From: Gnetum montanum
Lineage: Eukaryota > Streptophyta > Gnetopsida > Gnetales > Gnetaceae
Reading direction: 5' to 3'
NCBI GenBank assembly: GCA_015680685.1
Contig: MNCI01023457.1
Span: 758,901 to 822,900, forward strand
Length of the DNA: 64,000 nucleotides
A model generated the notes under the pieces. It was not told the DNA's origin. It ran no database searches and worked only from the letters and a program-made list of their open reading frames with translations. The translations under genes and the position numbers were made by a program. Within the stretch, counting starts at the first letter, position 1. The number at the start of each line of letters is the position of its first letter. This document shows, in pieces, positions 1 through 11,700 of this stretch.

Positions 1-180
1 AAAATTCAAGAATAAATGAAGAAGATATTAAATAAGAAAATTATTTTGCAATCTTTTAAGGAAAAATAGGAAGAGATGATCAAATAACGCCAAGGAGAAA
101 AGGGACTACAACTCAAAGGTATGAGCCAAGGTTTCCTTTTCATAATAATTAGGAAAATGATGATGAAATATTTGTGAAGA

Positions 181-1052
181 TGTTAAGAAGTGATTTAAGA
201 GTTCCTCATGTAGATATTCCCATCTTTAAAGGTGTTGAAGGTATAGACCTCTTTATTTCTTGGCTTAGAGTGCTAAATAAGTATTTTCTTATTGAGCAAG
301 TTTCTAGTGAGACAATGATTCATGTTGTTAAGAGAAAACTTAAATGATTGTCAACTAAATGGTGGAACAAGGAATGTCTCAATATCTTGAAGAACATGGA
401 AGACCTATTAAGATTTGGCAACTCATGCAATTCATGCTAAAGCAAAATTTTGAGAAGACATTTGTCCGTCATGAAGTCATCAAGAAGCTCAAATTTATTA
501 GACAAGGAGATCAAGAGGTAAAATATTTTTATGTTCAATTTTGTAAATCCTTGGAAATGATTGATGTTAATTGGATTGAGTATGATGAAGCTTCTAACAT
601 CATTAGTGAATTGAGGATGCAATATCATTAAGAACTAGCACTCTATGAACCTGATACTCTTGATGAAGCCTATGATCTTACTTTTAAGGATAAAACAAAA
701 ATCACAAGATTTGGCTTAAATAAGGACAAAGAGCACAAGAAAAGGGATGAGAAATACACAATCTACAAGTCAAGGAAATCATCCAAAGAGGATGATGAAG
801 ATGAACCAAAGAAGAAGGAAAGGAAATCTACTTCTCCTAAAAGTGGAAGAAGAAGAAAATGATCTCCAAGAGGTAAAGATCATGGTAAATATATATGTTA
901 TGATTATGGTTAATCAAGTAATAAAAAATAAGAATGAAAAAATCAAAAGAAGAATGCCTTTTAGGATAAGAAAATTCAAATCATGTAAGAGGATGAACCT
1001 TGAATGTTCAAAGAAAGTATGTGAACATGATCCTTTACACATTATTGAATAA
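181..1052 (+). pseudogene. Ty3/gypsy gag remnant (capsid and zinc-knuckle region)
   Basis: Decayed capsid coding region of a Ty3/gypsy retrotransposon. The frame from about 193 reads DLRVPHVDIPIFKGVEG, then a stop near 343 and a frameshift lead into an open stretch (359-631) with the typical gag pattern: tryptophan in KIWQLM, the RQGDQEVKYFYVQF segment (usually LRQG..SV.EY..EF), and ISELRMQ at the end. From 747 the product is Lys/Arg-rich. Around 890 a CYDYG motif sits where a zinc knuckle normally has CxxCG, so the second Cys has become Tyr. The 5' end is outside the window or lost, and no LTR is visible. The protease at 1130-1800 follows in the usual gag-pol order. Confident as gag; the lineage (chromovirus-like) is inferred. 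Confidence 0.8.
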
Positions 1053-1129
1053 AGTGAATTGAATAATTCTACTTAGGTTGGACATGTTAGTGCCAATGAG
1101 GATGTTATAAGAAATCCTTTATTTATAAC

Positions 1130-1800
1130 TTATTGACATGTTAATGGTTTATTCATTGAGTGTGCTCATTAATGATGGAGCATAAGAAATTGTGATTTCT
1201 ACCAAGGCAACGAAGCCATTGCAGTTAGCTACAATTCCTCATCCTAATCCATTAAAAGTGCATTGGTTAATGAAAATTCACTCTAAACAAGTTAAGAAAT
1301 AGTGCCTTACTAATTATTCCATTGAAATTTTTCATGATCAAATTCTTTGTGAGGTATTGCTTATTGACTGTTTAGATCTCATACTTGGTAGATCATGGAA
1401 TTATGATAATAAGAATGTCTTTGATGGTGAAAATAATAGTTGGAATATAAGGTGAGACAATCATAAGTTTATGTTTTTGTCCACTATTGTTGCTAGTGAG
1501 GTTGGTAATCTAAAATCTTTATTGATGCTTCCTAGTTATAAGGAGATTATAAGGGTAAATGCTATTTGTGATGATGGATTTTTTTTTCATGCTTAAAAGA
1601 ATGCATTTGATATGGATGTTATTACTGAGTGCATGGAGTTTCATATGAATGATAAGAAGGTTACCTTTTTTATTATTAAATCTTGGATGTTAACAGTAGT
1701 AGTATGTTGGGTGATGCTTTTAAGCACTTTTGCAATTGCTAGGCTAAGTTTGTATTGGAAAAGATGTGCTGGAAGAATAAGGAAGATATTTTGGTAGTAG
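1130..1800 (+). pseudogene. Ty3/gypsy aspartic protease remnant
   Basis: Retropepsin domain that would process Gag-Pol. The frame contains VLINDGA at about 1157-1180, where the family has a D-S/T/G-G active site; the catalytic Asp is now Asn and a TAA follows directly. Downstream are TIPHPNPLKVHW (about 1230), CLTNYSIEIF (about 1303) and CLDLILGRSWNYDNKNVFDG (about 1366-1425). The last matches the conserved ILGRPWQxD segment at the end of plant Ty3/gypsy proteases. The frame stays mostly open to 1797. No reverse transcriptase follows, so the element is broken about here. Enzymatically dead by inspection. Confidence 0.75.
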
Positions 1801-2452
1801 GTGGAGAAATGTCATTTGTATTTGGGCATAGGACAAGTAGGCCTACTTCATGGATTAATGCTAACAATTATTTTTCTATATTTTTATGTAACTTTTGTGT
1901 AGGTTTAAGTCATCATGGGAATGCAAGGAAAGCATTCCAAGGAGATGCTTAGATGAAGGAAGCATGGTGGGGCATGAGGACAAGCTTGCATGAGTAAAGG
2001 AAGATTAAAACTAAAACTTTAAATGATACTCATTCTTATGTTTATAATGTATTGAGTCTTGATTATTATGCTAAGTGTGATGACCTTGAGTAATGGAGGC
2101 ATGAGCAAGAGAGAGAGAGCTCATGAGAGAAGAGGAAGGAGAGCTTGTGCAAGGAAATTGAGTGAGAGAAAAGGGAGAGTACTTGAAATAGATTGAGAGA
2201 ATATGTTATAAGCTCCTAATCTTGAGCTTGGGCTTCATTGTGAGCAATTGAGGATTGAGAGGGGATAAGTATGGCCTCTAAGATACTTGGAAGGGTTTGG
2301 AGTTGAGCTTGGCTCCCCATCTTTGATGCATTTTCTTGGTATTTGAGAGTTTTCTTAATATAAGGGAGACTTTATCTATTTAATTGTGTTGTTCTTATGT
2401 TTTAAGATAATTCTACTTGGAAGTTTTGGATTGGATCCTGTTAGAGTCTATT
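1801..2452. other. Intergenic, no gene seen
   Basis: No coding similarity recognised. The stretch includes a short GA-rich tract (about 2104-2124) and purine-rich text through about 2180. It lies between the gag/protease remnant and the outer end of the minus-strand chromovirus LTR, so it may be leftover 3' sequence of the first element. Confidence 0.5.
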
Positions 2453-4801
2453 GAGGTACCATCCCTACACCACAATTCTAGCTAAACATGATAGCATAGA
2501 ATTACAACTTAAAGTAGAAACAAAATGGTAAATAATTAAAAGATAAATAGAAATTTTAATCATTATTTTCCTCCTCTAAATCCTTGTCATCAAAACTAAT
2601 ATAATTAACTAGATACCAAAGAAAAACCAAGGGAATTAGTCCTAAAACTAAGTAGGGTAAACAACTATTAAAATACTCCCTTAAGGATTTGGTTGGAGGC
2701 ATGAGGTAGCTAGATAGTCATGTACATGGGATAGATATAAATAGAACATAGTAATACAAATAAAAAAATAAAAATGGATAGAAAATAATAATAATAATAA
2801 TAACAGAGATCTAACAGATAATAAACAAATTAACTAAAACTTCACCACCACTTAGTAACCATTAAATGAATGAAATAAATACATTGTAATTAGTGACATA
2901 TGCTTCATACATAAGCACTCAACTGACCACCAAGATATGCTTTATATATAGTCATTGCAAATTAGTTGAAACTCACCATGATATGCTTCATGTGTAAGCA
3001 TTTAGCTAACTACTGAGATATGCTTCACACAATCACCACAAATTGTTAATATTTTTGCCAACTTGAGTCTAAATTTAATGATTAAATATCAAACCAAACA
3101 AATTAAAAATCCATGGGTGGTGGAGTGAAATAAATCCAAATGCTAGAAAAGGTTAAAAAGGTCAAAGACCAAGAATCAAATTGTCAAAGTTCTAAGGATC
3201 AATTAAAGGTAAGGTTGAAATGTATGTTCTAATGAAGATCTAAAATTGTAGAAAAATATCAAGAATGGAATCTAAGCTCCTAGATGTTGATCTAAACTAC
3301 TAAAAATGATAGAATTTCATAATTTATCATTTTAGTTTTTAGTCATTTTGGAAAGCTCTAAAAGATAAATTTTCAGCATTTTCTTGACTTTTCATTGCTT
3401 AGAAACTAGGAGTTACTTTATAAAAGTTGCTTGATTCTAGATGCCAAAGATAATGATCACATCATATGTGCATTATGGTTGTGATAGGAAAGCATGACTT
3501 GTCTTCCACATTGACAAGATGAAAAATGTTTTCTTCTGGGCCATCGACATCAAGATTTGTTTAAAGAGTCAAAAATCCAAGAAATAGTTCAAAACCCTAA
3601 TTCTGTAGCTAAAATTTTAGTAGAATTTGAAACAAATATAAAACATGATCAAAATTTCTCACAATGTTTACTAACATCTCATGCATGATAAAAAAATCCT
3701 TAGAAATTGATAAAATTATAGAAAATAATAATAAAATATTCAAGTTTGAGTATTAAGGTTATTTGAAAAATAGTTACTAAATAAACATTAATCAACACAA
3801 ACATATGTGGGATAAAAAAATTATCAAATACTATTAATATGAGAAAATCATCAACATTATCCTACCTAAACATGACAATGCTATACAAAAGGATACTTAC
3901 TTCACTTTGATCTTCCAAACAAGTTTCAAATCCTAGATGAAATCATAGGTTAATGTTGGAATCTAAGCAAAATCTGAAATAAGATCTCAAATTAAGGCTT
4001 CCTGTAGTTCCTAGTTTACAATACAAATATAGATTTAGCCTCCTCTATAAACTAATAGGGTCTTTCTCTCTAGCCTTATCTTCTAGTTGTTAGCTATGTA
4101 ATTGGTTAATCTCTCATGGAATAGTTGCCAGGAATATATTATTATAAGGGTTTGGTAAGGTTGGAAAAATGGAAGCCCTCATGGGTAGAAACTAAATTAA
4201 AAAACTTTTTAAAACTATTTTCTAACATGGGTTGGTGACCAATGCTACCCTAACAAGGATTTCCTATAAGAAAGTTAATAACCATGTCTAAGACCAACAT
4301 AAAACCTATTAACAAAGTTTAAGGTCAAAAACATAACTAATAAAAATGTTTTTATAAAACCATATAAATCATAAGATAAAAAATTTAGTAAAAATTTAAA
4401 ATATAATATAAAATATAATTTTATCAAAAATAAAATTTATCAAAATAAAGCATACCTAAACCAAAGGAGTACCTCATGTGTCAATGGCCCATCCAATACC
4501 TAATACCTGCTAACTCGAATCTCCCAAAAAATATTGATGCACATATGCTAAAATTAAAGGTAAAATAAAAAAATGATAGAAATATTAAAATATTAAAAAT
4601 ACTAAATAAAATAAAATAAAATGGTATAAAATATAAAGAAAAGACTATTAAAAAAATAGTAAGACATGTAGCATATAAAAAAACATAGTCGACCATAAGA
4701 ATGGGTCACTAAGCATAAACATAAGTTAGCATACAAGACATCAAGGGTTTAAATCTTAAACATACCAAGAAATAAGAGGTATCTAAGGTAAGGGTGTTAC
4801 A
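2453..4801 (-). repeat. Chromovirus 3' LTR (about 2.35 kb, antisense)
   Basis: Read on the minus strand it starts TGTAACACCCTTACC at 4801, directly after the chromodomain-like coding end at 4802-5110, and ends near GGTACCTC at 2453-2460. The plus-strand chromovirus at 37507-52233 has an LTR starting TGTAACACCCCTATC at 39334 and ending near GGTACCTC at 52233, for a similar net length of about 2.4 kb. Shared start, end and length support one LTR family. It carries a tandem array at about 2890-3045. No second LTR or TSD was found for this copy. Confidence 0.75.
2890..3045. repeat. Tandem repeat, about 37-48 bp unit, inside LTR
   Basis: Four degenerate copies share the core ATATGCTTCACACATAAGCA (plus strand), starting near 2899, 2935, 2982 and 3019. 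The array lies roughly 430-600 bp from the outer LTR end. The related LTR at 39334-52233 has a different array (about 100-bp units) in the same place. Confidence 0.7.
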
Positions 4802-5110
4802 TTCTATTCCTCAAAAATATTCTTCCTAGAAGATCTTATGGTGTGTGATATACAAATCTTTCTCTACTTTACATGTTGCTTCTTGAAATCCTTGCCTTTT
4901 TTAGATAATCTTTACCATCAAAATGACTTTACTCCTTAATCTTCTCTCCATTATATTAACAATCTTAACTAGCTAGCCTAAAAATTTAACATCAAGTTGA
5001 AGCTCAACATTGTACCAATCTATCTTGTGACTAGGATCTGTAACATACTTAGCACGAACATGTAAAACATATTATAAATTGAGTGAAACTATTGTGGAAG
5101 GTTAAGCTAA
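4802..5110 (-). pseudogene. Chromovirus integrase C-terminus / chromodomain remnant
   Basis: Minus-strand reading gives KYVTDPSHKIDWYNVELQ, then IVNIMERRLRSKVILMVKII and FQEATCKVEKDLYI, then a degenerate ending just before the LTR. This matches the end of Tekay/Del-like chromovirus Pol, where KYV.DPSH...L is followed by (R)ILDR....LR.K.I..VKV.W and EEATWE.E. A chromodomain-like end targets integration to marked chromatin in this group. Stops interrupt the frame and the catalytic core upstream (higher coordinates) is not recognisable. Its position directly before the TGTAACA LTR start is as expected. Confidence 0.8.
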
Positions 5111-5799
5111 TAGGAAACTTCATTAATTTTCTTCAAAATCTACAAGCGACCATTTGTTAACTCAAAATAATATTATAAGAACAAATAACTTAAGAAGGTA
5201 ATAACATATAAAACTTAATAAGTTATAGTAGATTTGTAATATGGAAGAACATCATAATTTGATAAACCTTTATGAAAAAATACTATAATAATAATTATAA
5301 TAATTATTTGGTAACCATTTGGTAATAATAATTATTCCTTAATCTTAGGTAATTGTTATTATTTTTTTCTTATTTTCTTTCCTTGATCAATTTGACTTAC
5401 CTATAGACTTGGTACTCATTAGACCTTTAGCATGACAAGGAGTTAAGACTTAACATAAAAACATAACATAATAAAATTTTATTATAAATTTATAAAAATA
5501 TTTATTTATTCTTATGAATTATTTTATTTCATAACACAAACTTAACTAACTTTGTTTTGAAACACATATACTTACAAATTGCTTTGTATTTATTACAAAT
5601 TGATACTAGGAGTTACAAATGAAGTTACTATACTTATGAATGAATGACTCAATGTAATACAACATTTTACAAATCAAGATAATGTATGAATTCCTCTCTA
5701 GCACTTCTTCTTAATTCATAATTTGTCTTTAATCTTGGTTCTTCTAAATCTTGATGAGAAATGTAATGTGAAATTAAGTTATGATAGAGAGGTTGAAGG
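5111..5799. other. AT-rich stretch, no gene recognised
   Basis: Very AT-rich sequence with TAATAA-type runs (about 5283-5320). It lies between the chromovirus integrase tail and the copia RNase H remnant, both on the minus strand, and may hold decayed integrase or copia LTR sequence. No coding motif or clear LTR border could be supported. Confidence 0.5.
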
Positions 5800-7038
5800 G
5801 TACTAACTTTAAACATAATATCAAACTCTTTTCATAACATTAATATTCTTTAAATATAATTTTTTCTTCTCACTTTCTATTATAAGCAAGTGAAGATAGA
5901 GAAAGGTACTCTTGAAAGATGTCAAATGACTATATAGCAAGGGTATTTGCAAGTACATCATTTTCTAGAACTTAGTGAAAATATATTGAACATCAATGTA
6001 TTTTCTAGATACTTCTATTACATAAAGTGAATGATAATCATAATATTATTAGTTTTCTCATGATAAACTAGATGTTGAAGAACACTGTTTGCTATTTAAC
6101 TATCAAAATGGATCTTAATGAACTTAGGAAATTTGATATTAATTTCCATGAGTAATTCATTAATTCATATGATATCTTGACAATTTTTTGTGGGCATGAT
6201 GTGCAAATTTCATAGAAAAAAGGGATACAACCTTTTTCTTAATGCTTTTCTAGTTTATAGAATTTTTATAAAGTTGAATTAGAAATCTAGTTTGGAAACT
6301 TTGATGAATGGTGTCACCACCCCAATCTACATCTATATAAACTTTCATAATCTTTGATGACCTAGCTTCAAAGATAAATTCATTATATATTTTACTTTTA
6401 ATATATTGTAGGATCAAGAAAGTTTCTTACATATGATGATAATTAGAGTTGTGCATTACCATTTTCAACTAGTTAACAACATATTAAAAATGTGGTATTA
6501 TGTTCATAAGATATATAAGAGCACCATAGATTCAACAATATTGTGTACATGAATGATGTGTTTTTCAACACTAATTTTAAATCCATGAGTCATAGAAATA
6601 TGAGTTTCATTATATTTTAAAATATTGTATTTTTCTAATAAATTAGCTGTATATTTTATTTGGGATAGGATGACTTCATCTATCTTCTATCTTAAATTCA
6701 TTCTCAAGTACTAGTATACTAGGTCGAGGTCTGAAATATTAAATTGTAGAGATAATTGATGTATAAACTTCTCTACAATCTTTGTTTCTATTTTTTTCAC
6801 AAATATATCATCTACATGAAAGGAAAAAACATTTTAACTTTTCCTCTATCCTTCAGTATCTATAGATTAGTATTTTTTTATATTTCATTAATCCATAGTT
6901 ATTTAAACATTGATCAATTTTTTGATACCATATTATTTGAACTTGTTTGAGATCATATAATGTTTTTGTAAGCTTACACATTTGTTATGAATTTTTATAA
7001 TTATTTCATACAAATTTCTTTTTATAAATCACCATATA
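5800..7038 (-). pseudogene. Ty1/copia reverse transcriptase and RNase H remnant
   Basis: On the minus strand, starting near 7035, the reading gives CKLTKTLYDLKQVQIIWYQKID, matching copia RT (C+L.K.LYGLKQ.PR.WY.K.D). Further on are VYIDVDWGGD (family VY.DADWAGD, about 6320) and VSRKYIDVQY (family RTKHIDV.YH, about 6000), the latter from copia RNase H. Many stops and frameshifts. The YVDD-containing stretch is only vaguely visible (CRxYICEKN where LLYVDDMLI is expected). The fragment stops abruptly where the LTR-like repeat at 7039 begins, and integrase is missing. Order and strand are consistent with a 3' half of a copia element. Confidence 0.75.
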
Positions 7039-7614
7039 TATAACATCCCTATTCCTAAATGATGTTGTTGCATAATGAAGATAGTGTTTCTTCATAACTA
7101 ATCTTGACATTAGTGTAACAAGACTTGAAAGGAAAAGTTGTAATTAAGACCCAAAGGACGTGTTGTAATAACATACATGTCTCTTGAGGTGAATTTTGGG
7201 GGCTTGACCTAAAGTATTTATACTTGGGCATTAGAGGTCATATTAGCATGGATTTTTAGAGCCAATAAAGGTAAGTAACGGGTGCTGGGTGAAGTGGGAT
7301 AGGAAGAAGACTGGCCATCCCTTCTAGCTAGTTATAGGCCTAACCATGGTGGTAGTGCTAGATTGCCTTTAAGGGATAGATACCGAAGGAAGAAAACCCA
7401 AAGGAATATCCAAAGTAACATCTAGATACACTATTCCACATTAATAAAGGATTTTTTTCCTTTTTTCTTCTACATTTCCCTATTATTTTCTTTACACTTA
7501 TTGTCAAATGTTACACATATTTGATATTTGTCATATTATCTTCTTCTACCTAATGTATAATATAATGTATATTTGACATTTTTCATGAAATTTAGGAATA
7601 ATATGTTACATTTT
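7039..7614 (+). repeat. LTR-like repeat, copy 1 (pairs with 25113-25613)
   Basis: Aligns by eye with 25113-25613: both begin with (TG)TAACATCC, share a middle block with GGTCATATTAGCATGGATTT and TGCTAGATTGCCTTTAAGG, and have a late AATAAA (near 7443). This copy ends ATGTTACA, an inverted match to its start. About 25 bp after the end are also similar between the copies (GAAAACCATGA). Plus orientation is suggested by the late AATAAA. It truncates the copia remnant to its left. Confidence 0.65.
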
Positions 7615-8085
7615 ATATTAAAGAAAACCATGACCCAAGGGCCATTGAGAATCATGGGACAACTACAACTTGAACCTACTAATGAACCATGGAGCCATGA
7701 CCAAAGGAGAGTCATGGACCATCACTAGATGTGCCATGCATCCAAGATGATCAAGATGATACCTTTTCATTTATTTTTATGGATAATGGATTAGACATCT
7801 ATAAGAGATACCCACCAACCAACAAGATTCCTTTAATAATATTAGTGACTAGAAGATTTGATTACATCTCATCAAGATTCATCAATTGTAAGAGATGTTG
7901 GTAAGACAAGGATACACTAGCTTAGGTAACTCTTATCCATCTTATAGTGATGCTGGAAATAGTGATTGATTAAGGTCATTGTTAAGTTCCTTTCTAAGGC
8001 TAGTAACCATGAATAAAATCAACTATATCTTATTTGGAACTTACTATGCCTAAATACTTAATCCTTGTAACACTGTACCTAAGAC
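7615..8085. other. Flank or internal region of the outer element, no gene seen
   Basis: Contains repeated ACCATGA/ATCATGG words near 7628-7720 but no coding match. It is interrupted by element 1 at 8086-8090 and would continue at 18630-18716 on the other side, so both pieces are probably internal sequence of the older element whose LTR-like ends are 7039-7614 and 25113-25613. Confidence 0.4.
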
Positions 8086-8090
8086 CTAGA
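8086..8090. repeat. Target-site duplication, left (CTAGA)
   Basis: CTAGA directly precedes the LTR start TGATGAGAG at 8091 and is repeated exactly at 18625-18629 after the 3' LTR end. A 5-bp duplication is standard for Ty3/gypsy integration. Confidence 0.85.
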
Positions 8091-9005
8091 TGATGAGAGT
8101 CAAAGTGTCACATTGATGGGGCCTCATTTACGTGGTGTTGCCTCATTGATGAGGTCATGTTGATGTAGTGTTTGTTACATCTATGAGGTCCCATTGACAC
8201 AATCCTATACCAAAAACTATAAATACGAGCTCACAACCATGTTTATGGGCATTCAAGCCATAGTAGTAGTAGATCTCTTTTAGTTTGTCCATGTGAAAGA
8301 TAGAATGTTTCTTTGAGTTCCCATAGTAGGAGTTAAAAATTATATAGATCTTTATTCAAGCATTGTTGTACCTAAACCACATTAGTATGTATGGTAATAA
8401 AGATGAGCCTTTTGATCAAACCTTGTAGCACTTAGAATAGATTAATGATTTATTTATGCATTTATTGTTTTCATTAATTATGCTATTAATTAAGCTCAAT
8501 TAGAGTTCAAGAGATTAGTTAATTAATTAAGCTAAATAGATTAAACATATAAGTACGACTACTTCGAGTGTAAACATGTATTCACTTGGTAATCCCAATA
8601 GGGTTATTACTTGGTGTGCCTAGTAGCATAGTGCTTGGTAACCTGGCAGTGGATACTTGGGTTTAGGACATGTATGGAAAGTGGGACTAGATGCTTATGT
8701 TAGGACTAGTTAGAGATTAGTTATTTAGTTAAACTAAATTAGTTATTAAATTACTTCATCTCTCTACTTTAAGTGCCAAAGAACATAAAACACAAAATAA
8801 TCAATATCATATGCCTTGATTACACTTAACCATACCATGTGCATCAAAAGTGAATTGGGAAGATAATGAATGATTATTAGGGTAAGGTTCACTTCTTAGA
8901 AGACTAGTGTACTAGAAACTATAGAGTCTATGAAATTTGATTAGATCATATATGAATGCTTCGTGATTCATATGGTTGGATGTAGGGGTACCTCGTCGCT
9001 CATCA
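8091..9005 (+). repeat. Element 1 5' LTR (915 bp)
   Basis: Starts TGATGAGAG, ends GGGGTACCTCGTCGCTCATCA directly before the primer site. A TATA box (TATAAATA, about 8219) precedes the segment shared with the 3' LTR. U3 (8100-8200) has dyad words around CCTCATTGATGAGG. The last 20 bases are the reverse complement of the LTR starts at 18717, 40835 and 50478, which places all four in one family. Confidence 0.85.
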
Positions 9006-9006
9006 T

Positions 9007-9024
9007 TGGCACTATTGTTGGGGA
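9007..9024 (+). other. Primer binding site, tRNA-Asp type
   Basis: TGGCACTATTGTTGGGGA lies one base after the 5' LTR. The complement of the plant tRNA-Asp 3' end is TGGCGCCGTTGCCGGGGA; 13 of 18 bases agree and all five differences are C-to-T or G-to-A. This is where minus-strand cDNA synthesis would start. Confidence 0.8.
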
Positions 9025-9178
9025 CTTTGTTTGTTGAAATGTGCACTATCTAGGATTAGTAAACATTATTAATATCATTGAACAAACCTAAAGATCAAGA
9101 TTATTCTCAAATTATATAATTATAAAAGCACACTGATAATTTTATTTGTTTTACAAACTGTCTTCTTCTTCTCACAGG

Positions 9179-10510
9179 CATGAAGATGTTAAATTGTTGG
9201 TTTCACAAGAGTGCAAAGTGTTATATACTCATCCTAATGAGTATGTGCATGACTTCAACTTCATCCTACATTAGGATGAGCAACTATGATGGTATGACAT
9301 GGAGGGTAACATCATAATGCCCCTTGATCAATCTATGTTAGGGATGTTGTTTCAAACTCTTAAGAGGTTGGACACCCCAGTTCTTCAAGAGGAATATGTT
9401 GTGCATGGTTATGACATTAGGGACTACTATCCCACTGAAACACAATGCAAGAGAGATGGATACCAGGAAATGCACCATGAGTTTGTGCAGGGGAAACACT
9501 TCACCAATCCCTTGTTCCTACTAAACCAAACCAATAATGATGATCCTCCCTCCAGGGGTTCTCAACATGAAGATTCTCCAACCTCGGTTATTAGTGATGA
9601 GGGTGTGACCTTAAACCTATGATCCACTATTAAGAAACGAGGTTCATGAAAAAGTGATAATCAAGGCAGGGACTTAGGTAAGCATCAGAATGATAAGGAA
9701 TCTAAGGATTGTGGTTGTGACAAGCGAAGAGGTGGTGGTGGAAACTGAGGTGGTTGTGGTAATCCACCTTTCTCTTCATCCTCTTCATCTAATTCTGAAC
9801 ATTCCTCTTCATCTTCTAATTCTAATAGAAGCCATCAAAGAAATAATCATGATGAAGGTGATCAATGAGATAATAATGATCATAGAGCCCACCAAGAGAG
9901 AAGGGGTGGTAGAAACTATCATTGGCATCATTGACACAATGATGATGAAGAACCTCTATTGGCAACTCAAACCATGCTTAACATCAGAGGTAGTTAAGAT
10001 CCCAACTAAGCATGTGAAAGATAGTCAGATCAAGCACTTAGGCATGAATAATATCTGAAGATTTGAGGGGGGATTAACTATAATTTGCAAAACCATCTAC
10101 AAGCCTTTCATGATTCTTGTGCCTTATAAAACATTGAAAATGATTGGAAGAAACTCAAACTATTTCCCAAGACACTCATCAAGGAAGTAGAAAGCTGGTA
10201 CTAGTCCTTGGAGCTGGAATCTATCTACCAATGGAGTACAATGCTTGAGCTATTCAATGATAAATACCAAACGTACTCCAAAGTTTCCAATTTGAAATTG
10301 CAAATCAAAGGCTAGAAATAGGGAACACATGAACCCTTGGATGCTACCATGGGAAAATATTATTCTCTCTTATACTGATGCCCTAGTCATGGTTATTCTT
10401 AGAGGGAAAAACTTAACCACATCATAGATGGGCATAGAGAAAAAACCAGAAGAGCTCTTGGGTTTTATGCCCAAGGTAGATTATTCATTAAAGCATGCAA
10501 TCATTGAGTA
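9179..10510 (+). pseudogene. Element 1 gag remnant, deleted at its 3' end
   Basis: Leader-side reading 9299-9622 is open (107 aa, acidic, no motif). From about 10068 the frame gives NYNLQNHLQAFHDSCAL and, further on, KLKLFPKTLIKEVESWY, WSTMLELFNDKYQTYSKVS and RRALGFYAQGRL, the capsid pattern shared with element 2 (29995-30380) and elements A and B. Stops sit where relatives have Gln or Trp. Near 10490-10510 the reading jumps from the end of capsid to a segment that in element 2 lies about 1.6 kb further on (after protease), so the zinc knuckle, the Pro/Gln-rich spacer and the whole protease are missing here. Confidence 0.8.
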
Positions 10511-10894
10511 CACGAAATAGATATCCAAAAGTACCTATACATAGTAGCCACAAAATAGGAGGGCACCTAGTGGCTGACAGTTAACTCTGACAGTAGCACA
10601 TTATGTATGGAACCAACTGAGAGCTTGAAATGTGCTTATGTCAAAGGCATGGATGAACTTGAGCAAGTTCATCAACAACTCTTTGATGATGAAGATGATG
10701 ATACCTATTGGGGAGAGTTGGAAATCCCTAATAATTTCAAGAAAGAGCCCCTAGAGTTAAAAACTCTACTAGTTAGCATGGAGTATGAATTTTTAAATAA
10801 TGGCAAGCTAATTATAATCAATGAAAATATTGCTCTTGAACAAAAAGACAAGCTATTCAAGGTGGTTAACAAATGGCCAACATCTTTTGCTTGA
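10511..10894 (+). pseudogene. Element 1 protease-RT linker segment
   Basis: The open stretch 10607-10894 (95 aa) contains MEPTESLKCAYVKGMDELEQ, an acidic run DDEDDDTYWGELE and KEPLELKTLL. The same linker follows protease in element 2 (32106-32390) and, in part, in element A (about 22507-22600, minus). In autonomous relatives this region joins protease to the RT fingers. Its start was probably internal to a polyprotein, so the Met at 10607 need not be a true start. Confidence 0.7.
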
Positions 10895-11700
10895 TCATAC
10901 CTAAGTTTATTGGAATCAATCCAAGGATATACCAACATCACATTTACACTAACTTGGCCATGAAGCCAAGAAGGCAACCACAAATGTGGTTGGATCACAA
11001 ATTGAAGTAGATTATCAAAGAGGAAATAAAATAACTCCTAAAGGTAAGGTTCATCTATTTCATCATGGATAATGAGTGGGTTAGCCCACTCGTAATTGTG
11101 CCAAATAGAGGTGGTAAGTGCAAGTCTACATTGACTTTAGGCTATTTAATATGGTAACATTTAAGGATAATTTTTTATTATCATTTGTGGACCAAGTGTT
11201 GGATATTATATCTAGGAATTATTATTATAGATTCTTGTATAATTATAGTGGCTATAACCAAATCTAGATTGTGCTAGAGGATTAAGCCAAAATATTGTTC
11301 ACAAGTCCTTGAAGGACTTTTACATATTGTAAGATGCCATTTGTTTTGTAGAATGCCCCTATAACATTCTAACACCTGGTCCTTAGTATTTTTCAATAGA
11401 AAATTTGTTGTAGGGTAGAAGTCTTTATTAATGAATTTTCTACCCATGGGGCTACATTTGAGCAAGTCCTAGATTGTCTTGAGCAAGTATTAAAACGATG
11501 TGTCAAAATAAGCCTTAGGTTCAATTGGTAGAAAAGCCATTTAATGGTCAAAGAAGGCATAGTATTGGGGCATATAATTACTTAGGTAGGGATTGAGATA
11601 GACTTGAAAAAGATAAGGGTCATCCAAGGAATCACATGCCAACCAAAGATAATTAAAGATGTCTGATCATTCCTTGGACACAATGGCTACTACTAGAGGC
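10895..11700 (+). pseudogene. Element 1 reverse transcriptase remnant
   Basis: RT with many stops and shifts. Visible pieces are HHIYTNLAMKPRRQP, NEWVSPLVIVPNRGGKC (family EWVSPVV.V.KKGGKW), YSGYNQI and VEVFINEFSTHGATFEQ at about 11418-11465. In the family the last motif is VFMDDFS, so both catalytic Asp residues are replaced (Ile-Asn-Glu instead of Met-Asp-Asp). RNase H and integrase follow on the same strand. Inactive on two independent grounds. Confidence 0.8.

Noticed and set aside
2890-3045. CRISPR-like spacing of short repeats
   Set aside because: Units are direct, degenerate tandem copies without unique spacers, inside a plant LTR.
6756-6950. 64-aa hydrophobic open frame on the plus strand
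   Set aside because: Shadow of the minus-strand copia RT remnant; hydrophobic residues follow from T-rich DNA.
9690-10058. 122-aa open frame rich in Val/Ile/Glu
   Set aside because: Runs out of register with the gag that is recognisable before and after; low-complexity GAT/CAT text.
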